Numbered from the stretch's first letter, positions 1 to 8,449 are shown. The stretch is 64,000 nucleotides of DNA from Mycolicibacterium austroafricanum (GCF_902705885.1 NZ_CACSIP010000010.1:49796-113795), one strand, 5' to 3'. Numbers and translations: made by a program. The notes: generated from the sequence alone by a model not told the origin.

Positions 1-968
1 CCCTTGCCATTCACTTTGATGATCGCCTCACAGATGTAGAACGCGAACCAGTCTCCGTAAAGCCCTTGGCGACCGAGCATCTTGTACGCGTCCGGCAGAG
101 TATTGAGCAGGTCGTCGAAGTAGTCGTGCTCGTTGAGCACGATAGTTCCCACGCGATCGGTTTCGTTCGTGATCTTCTGCAACGCCGGACGCGAGCGGGC
201 CAGCAGGTCGGCAACGTTGGACGCGGCGTTGTCCGCGTATGCGATGGAATTGCTGATGTCGACCCGTCTTTCTGCTAATACCTCTGTGGTCAAGGCGATC
301 TCGGTGATCGCCTGTCCGAACTCCTCGTTGCTGTCACCGAGTGTGCCGAGCACTGTGTTGAGGTTGGTGATGAGCTGTCCGATCAGCTCATCGCGGTCGG
401 CCAGGGTGTTGGTCAGTGCTGCCGACTGCGTCAGTACTGATCCGATCGCGTCGCCCTGCCCCTGGAATGCTTGTATCAGCTGCGACGACAACGCGTTGAC
501 CTGTTCGGGATCAAGCGCACGAAAGAGCGGGCGGAAGCCGCCGATCAACGTGTCAAGATCCAGCGCCGGGGCGGTGCGCGATATGGGAATGGTCGACCCC
601 GGTGGTAGTGGCTTACCACCGCCGTCACCAGCTTCCAGCGTCAGGTACCGATCCCCGTAGAGATTGTCGAACCGGATGACGGCCCGACTCGTCTCCGTGA
701 GCTGCACGGTGTCGTCCACGTTGAAATCGACTGCCACCGATGCGTCGGACCGGATGGCGATGTCAGCTACCTTGCCCACTTCCACGCCTGCGATTCGGAC
801 GATGTCGCCGTTCTTGAGTCCCCCGATGTTGGTGAACTCCGCGACATATTCGTGTTTGGGACCGAACCGCAGCTGGGCGAAAACCGCCACCAGTACGAAC
901 AGCCCGAGTAGGCAGACTGCTGCGAAGATCATGAGCCGCCAGACCACTGCGCTGAGGTTGCTTCTCAT
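1..968 (-). CDS. mceB: MceB-type substrate-binding protein, mce locus 1 (partial, C-terminus beyond window)
   Basis: One of the six Mce proteins that, in the family, assemble into a periplasmic hexamer and tunnel guiding lipids to the YrbE permease. About 322 codons are visible. There is a single N-terminal membrane segment (about residues 8-30) followed by the MCE beta-barrel domain (about 40-120) and a long helical region. The motif LDTLIGGFRPLFRAL is nearly identical in the MceB of locus 2. The ATG at 968 has AGGAGG five bases upstream. The gene starts 40 bp after mceA, so it is in the same operon, and it continues past position 1. Orthology to a particular numbered mce operon cannot be decided here. 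Confidence 0.93.
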   Translation of the reverse strand, partial: MRSNLSAVVWRLMIFAAVCLLGLFVLVAVFAQLRFGPKHEYVAEFTNIGGLKNGDIVRIAGVEVGKVADIAIRSDASVAVDFNVDDTVQLTETSRAVIRFDNLYGDRYLTLEAGDGGGKPLPPGSTIPISRTAPALDLDTLIGGFRPLFRALDPEQVNALSSQLIQAFQGQGDAIGSVLTQSAALTNTLADRDELIGQLITNLNTVLGTLGDSNEEFGQAITEIALTTEVLAERRVDISNSIAYADNAASNVADLLARSRPALQKITNETDRVGTIVLNEHDYFDDLLNTLPDAYKMLGRQGLYGDWFAFYICEAIIKVNGK

Positions 969-1008
969 CAGGACCTCCTAGTAATGGGTCGATTTGGCGG
1001 TGCGCACG

Positions 1009-2460
1009 TCATGGCTGAGCAGATGCCGGTGGCGCATGCGGCAGCGGTGTCGGTTGCATCTGGGCCGGGATCGGGGGCACGAAGGGCTCAGATCCCGGCG
1101 ACGGCCCGGGTTCGCGCGGAGCCCCGGGCGGTGGTGCGGGTGGGAGCCCCGGATACAACGGCGTGCCGTCCGGTGCATACAACGGGGCTCCGTACGGCGG
1201 TGCACCCGGGTAGGGGATCGGACCGGGTGCCGGGCCGTTGAAGTTGCGGATGCTCGGTGGCTCGGGAACGGCGCGCGTCACCGGGAAGTAGTTCGCCCAT
1301 CCCGGGAAGCCCACCCCCGGGTTCACGCGGATGTCGTTGCCGGTGCCCCAACCGGTGTTCGTGATCAGCTGTCGCACCGGGAACTGTTGGGTGACATCCG
1401 GCAACGATCCGCATCCCGGTCTTCCGCCAGGCCCTCCCTTGGCGCCGACGATGGGTACGTGGTCCGGGTAGCGATAGGGGTCCTGTCCCCACGCCAGTGC
1501 GGCGTCGAGTTCGATCGAATAGCCGTTACCGCCCATGGACTCGGCACCGCCGTTGTCGATGAACCACTTGGCGCCGACCAACAGGCAGGTCAGCATCGGG
1601 TTGTACTTGTTGACCACCGCTGTCGTCGGTTCCAGCGTGTTGACGGTGTGGACGAAGTCGTCCTTACTTGCCGCGACGAGGTTGATGCCGCTGTCTCCCA
1701 GGCCGATCACGTTGACCAGCAATGCGTCCAGTGAGGATTCCCGGTCGCTGATCGTCGTCGCGGTCGTGCTGAGCGAATCAAGGGTCTGCAGGATGTCCTC
1801 GGCGGCAACTCCATAGGCGTCGCTGAATCCCTTCAGGGATCGGAAATCGGCCCGGATGGAGTCGGCACGCGGATTGAGTGCGAGCAGCACTTCGTTGGTG
1901 GCCGTGGTGGCCTCACCGATGGCGGTGCCCTGTCCGCGCAGGCCCTGGGCGATCGCAGAGACAATCGAATTGAGCTTCGCCGGATCGATCTTGTCGAGGA
2001 GACCGACCAAACTCTGGAACACCGTGTTGACCTCGGCGGTGACGTTGCGCGACTGCAGTGACTGACCGGCGCTCAGCCGCTCGGCGGATGGCTCGTCGGG
2101 GTAGATGAGTTCTACGTACTTGGCGCCGAACGCTGTCGCTGCATCGATCTCGGCGACAACGTTCGCCGGGATGTAGTCGAGGTACTCCGGGTCGATGTCC
2201 AGTTGCAGGACCGCTTCACCTTGATCGTGGCTGACCTCTCCGACGCGGCCCACCAGCAGTCCGCGCATCTTGACCTTCCCACCGGGATCCATGACCAGCC
2301 CCGCGCGGTCAGAGGTCAGCGTCACGGGAACCGTTGAGCGAAACCAGCCACTGAACGACGCGGCGGTCATCACCACGACCATGAAGAGGACGAGGATGAG
2401 GATGGCTGTCCACCAGGCGGGGTGGATGCGTGATTCATCGCGGTGCTTCACGGTCGTCAT
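1009..2460 (-). CDS. mceA: MceA-type substrate-binding protein, mce locus 1
   Basis: First Mce subunit of the operon, 483 aa. An N-terminal membrane helix (about residues 15-38) is followed by an MCE domain containing VPVTLTSDRAGLV and the TAFGAKYVELIYP strand, then a long helical part. The tail from about residue 400 is rich in Pro and Gly. The ATG at 2460 overlaps the yrbEB stop as ATGA, so I chose it over an in-frame extension that would run far into yrbEB. Translation is probably coupled. Locus 2 MceA has the same length and the same style of proline-rich tail, marking the two loci as paralogues. Predicted location is the inner membrane and periplasm. Confidence 0.93.
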   Translation of the reverse strand: MTTVKHRDESRIHPAWWTAILILVLFMVVVMTAASFSGWFRSTVPVTLTSDRAGLVMDPGGKVKMRGLLVGRVGEVSHDQGEAVLQLDIDPEYLDYIPANVVAEIDAATAFGAKYVELIYPDEPSAERLSAGQSLQSRNVTAEVNTVFQSLVGLLDKIDPAKLNSIVSAIAQGLRGQGTAIGEATTATNEVLLALNPRADSIRADFRSLKGFSDAYGVAAEDILQTLDSLSTTATTISDRESSLDALLVNVIGLGDSGINLVAASKDDFVHTVNTLEPTTAVVNKYNPMLTCLLVGAKWFIDNGGAESMGGNGYSIELDAALAWGQDPYRYPDHVPIVGAKGGPGGRPGCGSLPDVTQQFPVRQLITNTGWGTGNDIRVNPGVGFPGWANYFPVTRAVPEPPSIRNFNGPAPGPIPYPGAPPYGAPLYAPDGTPLYPGLPPAPPPGAPREPGPSPGSEPFVPPIPAQMQPTPLPHAPPASAQP

Positions 2461-3311
2461 CCGGAAAGATTGAAGTTGCCCGACTGCCCGTAGACGGACA
2501 GCGAGATGACCAGGGTCACAAACACGACGACGATCAGCGAGGCGCGGACTGCCCGCCCGACGGCTTCTCCCACGCCTGCGGGCCCGCCGGCCGCGGTGAA
2601 CCCGTAATAGGTGTGGATGACCATCACGGCCACCGCCATGGCGAGGGCCTGCACAAAAGACCACACGAGGTCCATCGGGTTCAGGAATGTCTTGAAGTAG
2701 TGGTCGTATACACCTGTCGATTGGCCGTAGATGAATGTGGTGCCGACACGGGCAGCGATGAACGACATCAGTACGGCGACGCAGTAGAGCGGGATGACGA
2801 CGATCATTCCTGCGAGCAGTCTGGTCGATGCCAGGTACGCGATGGAACGGACTCCCATCACCTCGAGTGCGTCGATCTCCTCGGCGATACGCATGGCGCC
2901 CAGCTGTGCGGTGGCACCCGCTCCGATGGTCGCAGCCAGGCCGATACCCGTGGTCAGTGGACCGATGATTCGAACGTTGAGATACGCGGATGTGAAGCCG
3001 GTGAGCGCCTCCACTCCAACCCCTGCCAGCGTGTTGTAACCCTGGACCGCGATGAGCGCACCGGTGGAAAGGGTGAGGAATCCGACGATCACGATGGTGC
3101 CCCCGACCACAGCCAGTGCTCCGGTACCTAGGCTCATCTGGGCTATCTGGCGGGCAATCTCACCGCGATAGTGCAGGACGGCGTCACCGATCGACTTGAT
3201 CGCCGTTCCGTAGAACTGGGTTTGGACCCCGACGCGGTTCCAGCCCGTGGTGAAGTCTTTGACGGCGCGATGCAACCTGGGCATCAGGGTGCTCGGAGCA
3301 TTGCCGGTCAC
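2457..3311 (-). CDS. yrbEB: YrbEB/MlaE-family permease, mce locus 1
   Basis: Second permease half of the Mce ABC-type lipid importer, 284 aa; the ATPase (MceG/Mkl) is not encoded in this window. The protein is a string of hydrophobic helices with the MlaE-family signatures ATIGAGATAQLGAM, EEIDALEVMGV and GGPAGVGEAVG. The start is a GTG whose last bases form the TGA stop of yrbEA (GTGA). The N-terminus (VTGNAPSTLMPRL) aligns directly with that of the locus 2 copy when the latter is started at its TTG, which supports both choices. It lies in the operon yrbEA-yrbEB-mceA-mceB. Confidence 0.94.
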   Translation of the reverse strand: MTGNAPSTLMPRLHRAVKDFTTGWNRVGVQTQFYGTAIKSIGDAVLHYRGEIARQIAQMSLGTGALAVVGGTIVIVGFLTLSTGALIAVQGYNTLAGVGVEALTGFTSAYLNVRIIGPLTTGIGLAATIGAGATAQLGAMRIAEEIDALEVMGVRSIAYLASTRLLAGMIVVIPLYCVAVLMSFIAARVGTTFIYGQSTGVYDHYFKTFLNPMDLVWSFVQALAMAVAVMVIHTYYGFTAAGGPAGVGEAVGRAVRASLIVVVFVTLVISLSVYGQSGNFNLSG

Positions 3312-4066
3312 ATCGTCGCCTTCACGCCGACTGCGGTCACGATGACGTTGATGACGAACAGTGCCATGAATGAGAGCACCACGGTCTCGTTCACCGCGGT
3401 TCCCACACCGGCGGGCCCGCCGCCGACGGAAATGCCCTTGTAGCAACCGATCAGCGCGGCCACCAGACCGAACAAGGCCGCTTTGGCCAGCGAGATGATG
3501 ATCTCGGGAAGCCCGGTGAACAGCGTCATGCTGGCGACGAACGCCCCGGGCGTCACATTCTGAACGAACACCGAGAAGAAGAAGCCACCGACGACACCGA
3601 CCACGGCAACGACTGAGTTCAACAGCAGGGCAATGACCACCGTGGCGAGGACTCTCGGTACTACCAGAGCCTGCAACGGGTTGATTCCCATCACCCGCAT
3701 CGCGTCGAGTTCTTCCCGGATGGTGCGCGCCCCCAAGTCGGCGCACATTGCGGTAGCTGCGGCGCCGGCGACCACGAGGACGGTGACCATGGGGCCGATC
3801 TGCGTGACGGCGCCGAACGCAGCGCCCGCGCCGGAATAGTCCGCGGCACCGAACTCCACGAGCAGGATGTTGAAGATGAACACCGACAGGACAGTGAACG
3901 GCAGTGCCAGCATGATCGTCGGCGCAATGGACACTCGCGCGACGAACCACATCTGGAAGATCAGCTCGCGCCATGCGAACGGCGGTCGCGGTGCGACTAC
4001 CGCCGTGTCGATCGCAGTGGCAAAGAATCCACCGACGGCTCGCATCTGTTTGGCAAACGCTTCCAT
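3308..4066 (-). CDS. yrbEA: YrbEA/MlaE-family permease, mce locus 1
   Basis: First permease half of the Mce importer, 252 aa, and first gene of the operon. Visible family motifs are PPFAWRELI near the N-terminus, [21 protein letters not shown] in the middle (the EExDAxxxMG signature) and [17 protein letters not shown] near the C-terminus, with about six hydrophobic segments. The ATG at 4066 gives exactly the same length as yrbEA of locus 2; AGAGGAG lies about 15 bp upstream, a long spacing. An open extension to 4174 exists but would run through the inverted repeat at 4117-4155 and has no family-like sequence. Confidence 0.94.
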   Translation of the reverse strand: MEAFAKQMRAVGGFFATAIDTAVVAPRPPFAWRELIFQMWFVARVSIAPTIMLALPFTVLSVFIFNILLVEFGAADYSGAGAAFGAVTQIGPMVTVLVVAGAAATAMCADLGARTIREELDAMRVMGINPLQALVVPRVLATVVIALLLNSVVAVVGVVGGFFFSVFVQNVTPGAFVASMTLFTGLPEIIISLAKAALFGLVAALIGCYKGISVGGGPAGVGTAVNETVVLSFMALFVINVIVTAVGVKATM

Positions 4067-4116
4067 GACTACTACCGACCGCTCCTCTCGAGGTCGAGCA
4101 ACGGTGGTTTGTTGCC

Positions 4117-4155
4117 GTGTTGGACTACGGTGACCATTAGGGCAGAGTCCAACAC
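4117..4155. promoter_or_regulatory. Inverted repeat in the divergent mce/mam promoter region
   Basis: GTGTTGGACT at 4117-4126 is repeated as its perfect reverse complement AGTCCAACAC at 4146-4155, with a 19-bp spacer. It begins about 50 bp upstream of the yrbEA start and lies about 280 bp from the divergent membrane-protein genes. Ten-base exact arms so placed suggest a binding site for a dimeric or tetrameric repressor of the mce operon. No regulator gene adjoins it, so the binding protein is unknown. Confidence 0.55.
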
Positions 4156-4431
4156 CGCGGGAGACAAGCAACAATCGCTGTCATTTCATATGGTGAGCAC
4201 GTGCCGCTGGCAGGTATTCGGGTTGCCTACCCGTACTGCCCAGCGCACTGGTTCCATCATTTGAAGACACCCACCTTGACGTGACGCAACACCTCACGAA
4301 GGCTCGTCGAGTAGTTGCAGCAAATCCTCGCGTAGCCAGAGCACGAAGATCCCACGAATGAGGGCGCCGTCCAGAATCCGGCGTTTTCTCACTTCGGGTC
4401 GTTGAAGATGCTTCACGAGAAGGGAATCGGT
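4156..4431. other. Rest of divergent intergenic region between mce locus 1 and mam genes
   Basis: No gene could be supported here. The minus strand around 4294-4400 reads as a short stretch resembling a protein C-terminus (FVLWLREDLLQLLDEP). It might be the remnant of a lost gene, but it has no start or recognisable domain of its own. The promoters for both divergent units must lie in 4067-4431. Confidence 0.4.
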
Positions 4432-5022
4432 ATGGCCGCGGTCCAGACCCGCTCCGGAGAAGCCGAGCGGGAAAGCATCTCCGATACCGAAATTGTCACT
4501 GAAGCACACGAATCGGCCAGTATTCCGAGTGCCGGTTCTCCCCGTGACACCGCGCGAGTGGCAGTGACGTTCGGGCTGGCTGCCCTGCTGGCGTTGTCCG
4601 TGTTGGTCGGCTGGCTGGGTGTGCAGAACCATGACGCAGTGCGCGATCAGAATCAACGAGCTCAGTTCCTGGCGGCGGGACGTGACGGTGCGGTGAATCT
4701 GACGACTATCAACCCGGACAATGCCGACGCCGAGGTGACCAAGATCCTCGAATCGTCGATCGGCCCCTTCCACGAGGATTTCGAGCAGCGCTCGGCGGGC
4801 TTCGTCGAGACCGTCAAACGTGCCCAGTCCAGGACAGAAGGGACGGTCATCGAAGCGGGATTGGAATCCGTCGACGGCGACCACGCCGATGTGCTGGTCG
4901 CGATATCGGTGAAGACGTGGCTCGCGGGGACCGAGGCGCCGGCAAGGCTGTGGCGGATGCGGATCAGCGTTCAGCGCGTGGGGTCAAGGGAGAAGGTGTC
5001 CAATGTTCAGTACGTTCCGTAG
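4432..5022 (+). CDS. Mce-associated membrane protein (Mam) 1
   Basis: About 196 aa. A charged N-terminal cytoplasmic part (about 1-45) precedes one membrane helix (about 46-68, TFGLAALLALSVLVGWLGV). A periplasmic domain with the alpha+beta NTF2-like pattern typical of Mce-associated proteins follows (ATKILESSIGPFHEDF-like helix, then strands). The family is thought to stabilise Mce complexes. Start chosen at the ATG at 4432, preceded by AGAAGGGA seven bases upstream; a TTG at 4402 and an ATG at 4408 are in frame but have poorer sites. It overlaps the next gene by 20 bp. Mam genes normally follow mceF; here they are upstream and divergent. Confidence 0.85.
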   Translation: MAAVQTRSGEAERESISDTEIVTEAHESASIPSAGSPRDTARVAVTFGLAALLALSVLVGWLGVQNHDAVRDQNQRAQFLAAGRDGAVNLTTINPDNADAEVTKILESSIGPFHEDFEQRSAGFVETVKRAQSRTEGTVIEAGLESVDGDHADVLVAISVKTWLAGTEAPARLWRMRISVQRVGSREKVSNVQYVP

Positions 5023-5626
5023 CCGGGAGGCTCGTCTGACCGAAGGAGACGCATTCGAGACCGACGACGAGTCCGAGGACACAGCTCCGCCGACTGACGA
5101 CGGTGCCGAAGCCATCGCAGACGTCGGCGCGGGGCGACGCCGCAGATCTGTGACCCGGGCGCTGACTTTCGGTGTCCTGCCAGTCGTACTTCTTCTACTG
5201 GCAACCGCCGCCGGATTCCTGAAATGGCAGCTGGTGTCGACACAGGCGGAACTCAAGGCAAGCAACGAGTCGGTGCGCGCAGCCAGCGAAGGGACCGTTG
5301 CACTGCTCACTTATGAACCTGACTCCGTCGACACCGATCTGGTAGCGGCACGCCAGAATCTCACCGGTGGCTTTCTCGACGCGTTCACCACGCTGACCGA
5401 CGATGTCGTCATCCCGGGAGCAAAACAGCAACGCATCTTCTCAACCGCCGCTGTTTCGGCAGCGGCTCCCATTTCAGCGACCGCTCACCACGCCGTGGTC
5501 ATCGTCTTCGTCAATCAGACCACAACGGTCGCAGATGACCCGCCCACAGAGACCGCATCCAGTGTCAAGGTCACGCTGGACAACGTCGACGGTCGCTGGC
5601 TCATCTCAGATTTCACCCCCCTCTGA
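5003..5626 (+). CDS. Mce-associated membrane protein (Mam) 2
   Basis: 207 aa. The acidic N-terminal region (about 1-45, rich in Asp and Glu) is followed by basic GRRRRSVTR, a membrane helix (about 52-72) and a periplasmic domain with the same layout as the preceding protein, ending in LDNVDGRWLISDFTPL. This C-terminal pattern is typical of Mce-associated proteins. It overlaps the upstream gene by 20 bp in another frame, so translation is likely coupled. A gap of 16 bp separates it from the CAP-domain gene, so the three form an operon that is divergent from mce locus 1. Confidence 0.86.
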   Translation: MFSTFRSREARLTEGDAFETDDESEDTAPPTDDGAEAIADVGAGRRRRSVTRALTFGVLPVVLLLLATAAGFLKWQLVSTQAELKASNESVRAASEGTVALLTYEPDSVDTDLVAARQNLTGGFLDAFTTLTDDVVIPGAKQQRIFSTAAVSAAAPISATAHHAVVIVFVNQTTTVADDPPTETASSVKVTLDNVDGRWLISDFTPL

Positions 5627-5642
5627 TCGCACCGAGAGGTGA

Positions 5643-6164
5643 ATGTCTATGCGTTCGTTCAGTTTCCCCGCATCTGTCCTTGGCCGATCGAGCGGGTCAG
5701 TGGCGCTGCTCGTCGCGCTTGCGCTGGTGGCCGCAGTGGCCGGCCCACCTCACAGCCATGCCGACAACAGCAGGCTCAACAACACTGTCGTTCAGATGGT
5801 CACCATCGTCCAGTATCGTGAAAGCTGCCCCACCGCGATCAAGATCAACCCCCAGCTGCAACTGGCAGCGCAGTGGCACACCATCGACGTGCTGAACCAA
5901 CGCTGGCTCGACGGGGACGCGGGTTCAGACGGGTCATCGCCACAAGACCGCGCTACCGCAGCGGGTTACCACGGCAACGTCGAGCAAACCGTCGCGATCA
6001 ATCCCGCGCTCGCAATCAGCGGGATGGAGCTCATCAACCGGTGGTACGCGAACCCCAGATACCTCGCCACCATGCGCAACTGTGCCAACACGGAAATAGG
6101 TGTGTGGTCGGAGAATCTACTTGACAGAACTGTGGTGGTCGCCGTCTACGGCCAACCCTTCTGA
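5643..6164 (+). CDS. Exported CAP/SCP-domain protein, copy 1
   Basis: 173 aa with an N-terminal signal peptide (hydrophobic stretch about 18-36, then ...PPHSHADN, likely cut near residue 41). The mature part is a small CAP (cysteine-rich secretory, SCP-like) domain: LQLAAQWHTIDVLNQRWLDGDAGSDGSS and a C-terminal GVWSENLLDRTVVVAVYGQP. Only two Cys occur in the mature region. GAGAGGTGA precedes the ATG. CAP domains bind lipids or sterols in several organisms; a role in presenting substrate to the Mce system is inference. A clear paralogue lies at 11144-11635 beside mce locus 2. Confidence 0.86.
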   Translation: MSMRSFSFPASVLGRSSGSVALLVALALVAAVAGPPHSHADNSRLNNTVVQMVTIVQYRESCPTAIKINPQLQLAAQWHTIDVLNQRWLDGDAGSDGSSPQDRATAAGYHGNVEQTVAINPALAISGMELINRWYANPRYLATMRNCANTEIGVWSENLLDRTVVVAVYGQPF

Positions 6165-6211
6165 TGTCGGGATCGGATGGCTTCGTTCACCATTGATGCT
6201 CACCACGATGT

Positions 6212-6268
6212 ACGTCGCGCCTCGCCCCTTCACGAAGGCGAGCTACAGGCCCGGGCAGCGCGCGACGT
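6212..6268. terminator. Nested hairpin between convergent genes
   Basis: ACGTCGCGC at 6212-6220 pairs perfectly with GCGCGACGT at 6260-6268. An inner CTCGCC (6221-6226) pairs with GGCGAG (6237-6242). The structure sits between the convergent CAP gene (ends 6164) and the TetR gene (ends 6410). Position suggests a bidirectional transcription terminator without a U-tract; a structured RNA or DNA element is an alternative. Confidence 0.4.
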
Positions 6269-6409
6269 CGGCGGTGTCCCGATTTGGGGTGTGCACTGGG
6301 CATGCAGTCCGTCTATCCCGAAACTTGATGTCCGGTGAGACAGACGGTGGACTGGCTGATGCTCTCCGTGTCACGATTCCGGTGGTGCTTTCGCTTGTAG
6401 ATCGCGTCA

Positions 6410-7018
6410 TCACTTCGACAGCAACCCGGCGCGGGCCGCGTTGAGGGCGACTCGCACGGCGTGGGTGATCAAGGCCTCGTCGATGGGGTCGCCGGTCGTG
6501 ACCATTCGATAGAACAAGGGGGCTCGGAAGGCGGTGAGCAATGCGTTGGCATCGCACGTGGCAGGAAGCTCACCCCGACCGATCGCTTGATTTACAGTCG
6601 GAAGTGCACGCAGGGCCTGGTGATCGAAGTAGCGTCGAGTTGCTTCGCTGAGCCGAGCGGATTTCAGGCCTGCGGTCAGCACGATTGCGACAATCTGGCG
6701 TCCGACTCCTTCGTTCAGCACGTCGGCCAATTCCCTTCCGAGCGTGACGAGATCGGCCTCGATACTGCCGGTGTCCGGCACCGGCAGCGCCTCAAGCGAC
6801 CACTCCGTGAGCGCATCGACCAGTAGATCGTCGAGTGTTGGCCACCGTCGATAGACAGTTGTCTTGTTCACGCCGGCGCGGGTCGCCACCGCTTCCACGC
6901 TCAGCCCTGCGTACCCGCCTTGAAGCAGCTCGTCGAAAGTGGCGGCAAGGATCGCTGCGCGGACCCGCGCGCTACGACCGCCCGTCCGCACACCCCGATT
7001 AAACTGCCGATTTGCCAA
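6410..7018 (-). CDS. TetR/AcrR-family transcriptional regulator
   Basis: 202 aa. The N-terminal helix-turn-helix (about 20-65) reads LSVEAVATRAGVNKTTVYRRWPTLDDLL, typical of TetR proteins. The C-terminal ligand domain resembles the TetR_C class with the ALRALPTVNQAIGRGELP pattern. It is transcribed away from a decayed hydrolase gene, and a 10-5-10 palindrome at 7068-7092 lies between them, probably its operator. Its original target gene is now a pseudogene, so it may only autoregulate or act on the oxidoreductase further right. Confidence 0.9.
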   Translation of the reverse strand: MANRQFNRGVRTGGRSARVRAAILAATFDELLQGGYAGLSVEAVATRAGVNKTTVYRRWPTLDDLLVDALTEWSLEALPVPDTGSIEADLVTLGRELADVLNEGVGRQIVAIVLTAGLKSARLSEATRRYFDHQALRALPTVNQAIGRGELPATCDANALLTAFRAPLFYRMVTTGDPIDEALITHAVRVALNAARAGLLSK

Positions 7019-7067
7019 TTAATACCTCTCTCAATTGCTTTAGCCATCGTCCTGTGGCAGCCTGATG

Positions 7068-7092
7068 CTATAGCAACACGGCGTTGCGATAG
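7068..7092. promoter_or_regulatory. Likely TetR operator palindrome
   Basis: CTATAGCAAC and GTTGCGATAG flank a 5-bp spacer; the arms match at 9 of 10 positions. It lies 50 bp upstream of the TetR start and 12 bp upstream of the ATG of the decayed hydrolase. A ribosome site (AGGAGGAG) follows it immediately, which fits a repressor site controlling both divergent genes. Confidence 0.6.
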
Positions 7093-7104
7093 AGGAGGAG
7101 CGCC

Positions 7105-7353
7105 ATGCGGATCGTTTCCGACACTGACGAGTCCTTCTCGTTCGAGACGCTGCGCCCCCTCGGCTACGCCGCCTACGGGGGCCGACATCGGCGAGGTCAA
7201 CACCATCGCGGGGGGCATCCCAGGCAACCGATTAGCACCAACAGTGCCTACCTGCGGGCTTCCAACTAGGGCAAGCCGACCTTGCACTACGAGGCGTTCA
7301 GCGGTCCAAAGACCCATCTGCGATTAACCGCCGCAGGCGCAGGCGAGCACTGA
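7105..7353 (+). pseudogene. Remnant of an alpha/beta hydrolase gene
   Basis: The start is intact: AGGAGGAG then ATG, giving MRIVSDTDESFSFETLRPLGYAAYG. The frame then shifts within a G-rich run near 7171-7176; ADIGEV continues in another frame. AYLRASN appears near 7246-7266 and is followed by a stop (TAG at 7267). In the same frame after the stop, TLHYEAFSGPKTHLRLTAAG-AGEH resembles the extreme C-terminus of the family. These blocks resemble the N-terminus, middle and C-terminus of hydrolases related to 2,6-dihydroxypseudooxynicotine hydrolase (about 370-400 aa), so most of the gene has been deleted. Family attribution is from memory of the motifs, without a search. Confidence 0.6.
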
Positions 7354-7447
7354 TATGAGGGAACGCTGCCACCGCTTGTCAACGGACGTTCTACTGACTC
7401 GACCATGCCGTCGAGTTGTGAAGAGCCTATGCGAGAGGAGAAAACCG

Positions 7448-8449
7448 GTGAAGGCGATTCAGCTGCACGAGTTCGGCGGCCCCGAAGTGCTGCGCTACGA
7501 GACGGTGCCGGTCCCTGAGCTGAAGGCGGGCGAGGTGCTCGTCCGCGTCCACGCGGTCGGCATCAATCCCCCAGACTGGTACCTACGCGATGGATATCGG
7601 CAACAGCAGCTTCCCGCCGACATGGCGCCGTCGATACAGTTGCCGGCCATTCCGGGATCGGACGTTTCGGGCGTCGTCGAGGCTGTCGCGCCGGATGTGC
7701 ATCGCTTCTCGGTCGGCGACGACGTCTTCGGCATGGTTCGCTTTCCGAGTTTCGGGGACAGCGCTGCGTATGCCGAATACGTCAGTGCGCCTGCGTCAGA
7801 TCTAGCACGCAAGCCGGCTGGCGTCGATCACGTACATGCGGCAGCGGCGCCGATGTCAGGGCTCACCGCGTGGCAGTTCCTGATCGAGCTGGGGCACGAC
7901 CAACCGAACCCGCTTCAACCGAAGTTGCATCACCCGGTGCCCCTCGACGGCAAGACAATTCTGGTCAATGGTGCAGCAGGTGGGGTGGGGCACATCGCCG
8001 TACAGCTCGCAAAATGGAAGGGGGCGTACCTAATCGCGGTGGCGTCGGGTGCACACGAGTCGTTCCTGCGCGAGCTCGGCGCAGACGAAGTCATCGACTA
8101 CACGAAGAATCGTCCCGAGGACGTCGCGCACGACGTCGATCTGGTCCTCGATACGCTCGGAGGTCCCGCGACCGGACGCTTCTTGGCCACGCTCAGCCGT
8201 GGCGGCGCGTTATTCCCGGTATTTCCGGGCTTCTGCGACTTCGAGGATGCCAGACAGCGCGGCGTCACTGTTTCGATGACCCAAGTGCGCTCGAACGGCA
8301 CACAACTGGAGGAACTCGGACGCCTGCTCGACGCCCACACCGTGCGCACCGCGATCGACGGCACGTTTCCCCTCGCGGATGCCCGCACGGCGCACGAACG
8401 CGCCGACCACGGACACATTCAAGGCAAGATCGTGCTCACCGTTCCCTAG
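7448..8449 (+). CDS. NADP-dependent quinone-oxidoreductase-like (zinc-less MDR) enzyme
   Basis: 333 aa. An N-terminal GroES-like domain (MKAIQLHEFGGPEVLRYETVPVP; GINPPDWYLRDGY) is followed by a Rossmann domain with ILVNGAAGGVGHIAVQLAKWKGA (about residues 173-195), typical of the medium-chain dehydrogenase/reductase quinone-reductase branch. The catalytic zinc ligands of alcohol dehydrogenases are absent. Likely substrates are quinones or enones. The GTG at 7448 is chosen because AGAGGAGA lies six bases before it and the protein then starts like its family. The gene ends 15 bp before the convergent TetR gene. Confidence 0.9.
   Translation: MKAIQLHEFGGPEVLRYETVPVPELKAGEVLVRVHAVGINPPDWYLRDGYRQQQLPADMAPSIQLPAIPGSDVSGVVEAVAPDVHRFSVGDDVFGMVRFPSFGDSAAYAEYVSAPASDLARKPAGVDHVHAAAAPMSGLTAWQFLIELGHDQPNPLQPKLHHPVPLDGKTILVNGAAGGVGHIAVQLAKWKGAYLIAVASGAHESFLRELGADEVIDYTKNRPEDVAHDVDLVLDTLGGPATGRFLATLSRGGALFPVFPGFCDFEDARQRGVTVSMTQVRSNGTQLEELGRLLDAHTVRTAIDGTFPLADARTAHERADHGHIQGKIVLTVP

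Noticed and set aside
2457..3974. 505-codon frame extending yrbEB upstream through yrbEA
   Set aside because: The upstream part is the antiphase reading of yrbEA; the GTG at 3311, overlapping the yrbEA stop, fits the family N-terminus.
4294..4884. 196-codon minus-strand frame antisense to the first mam gene
   Set aside because: It opposes a well-supported Mam protein, has no ribosome site, and its composition is typical of an antisense shadow; only its last about 30 residues look protein-like.
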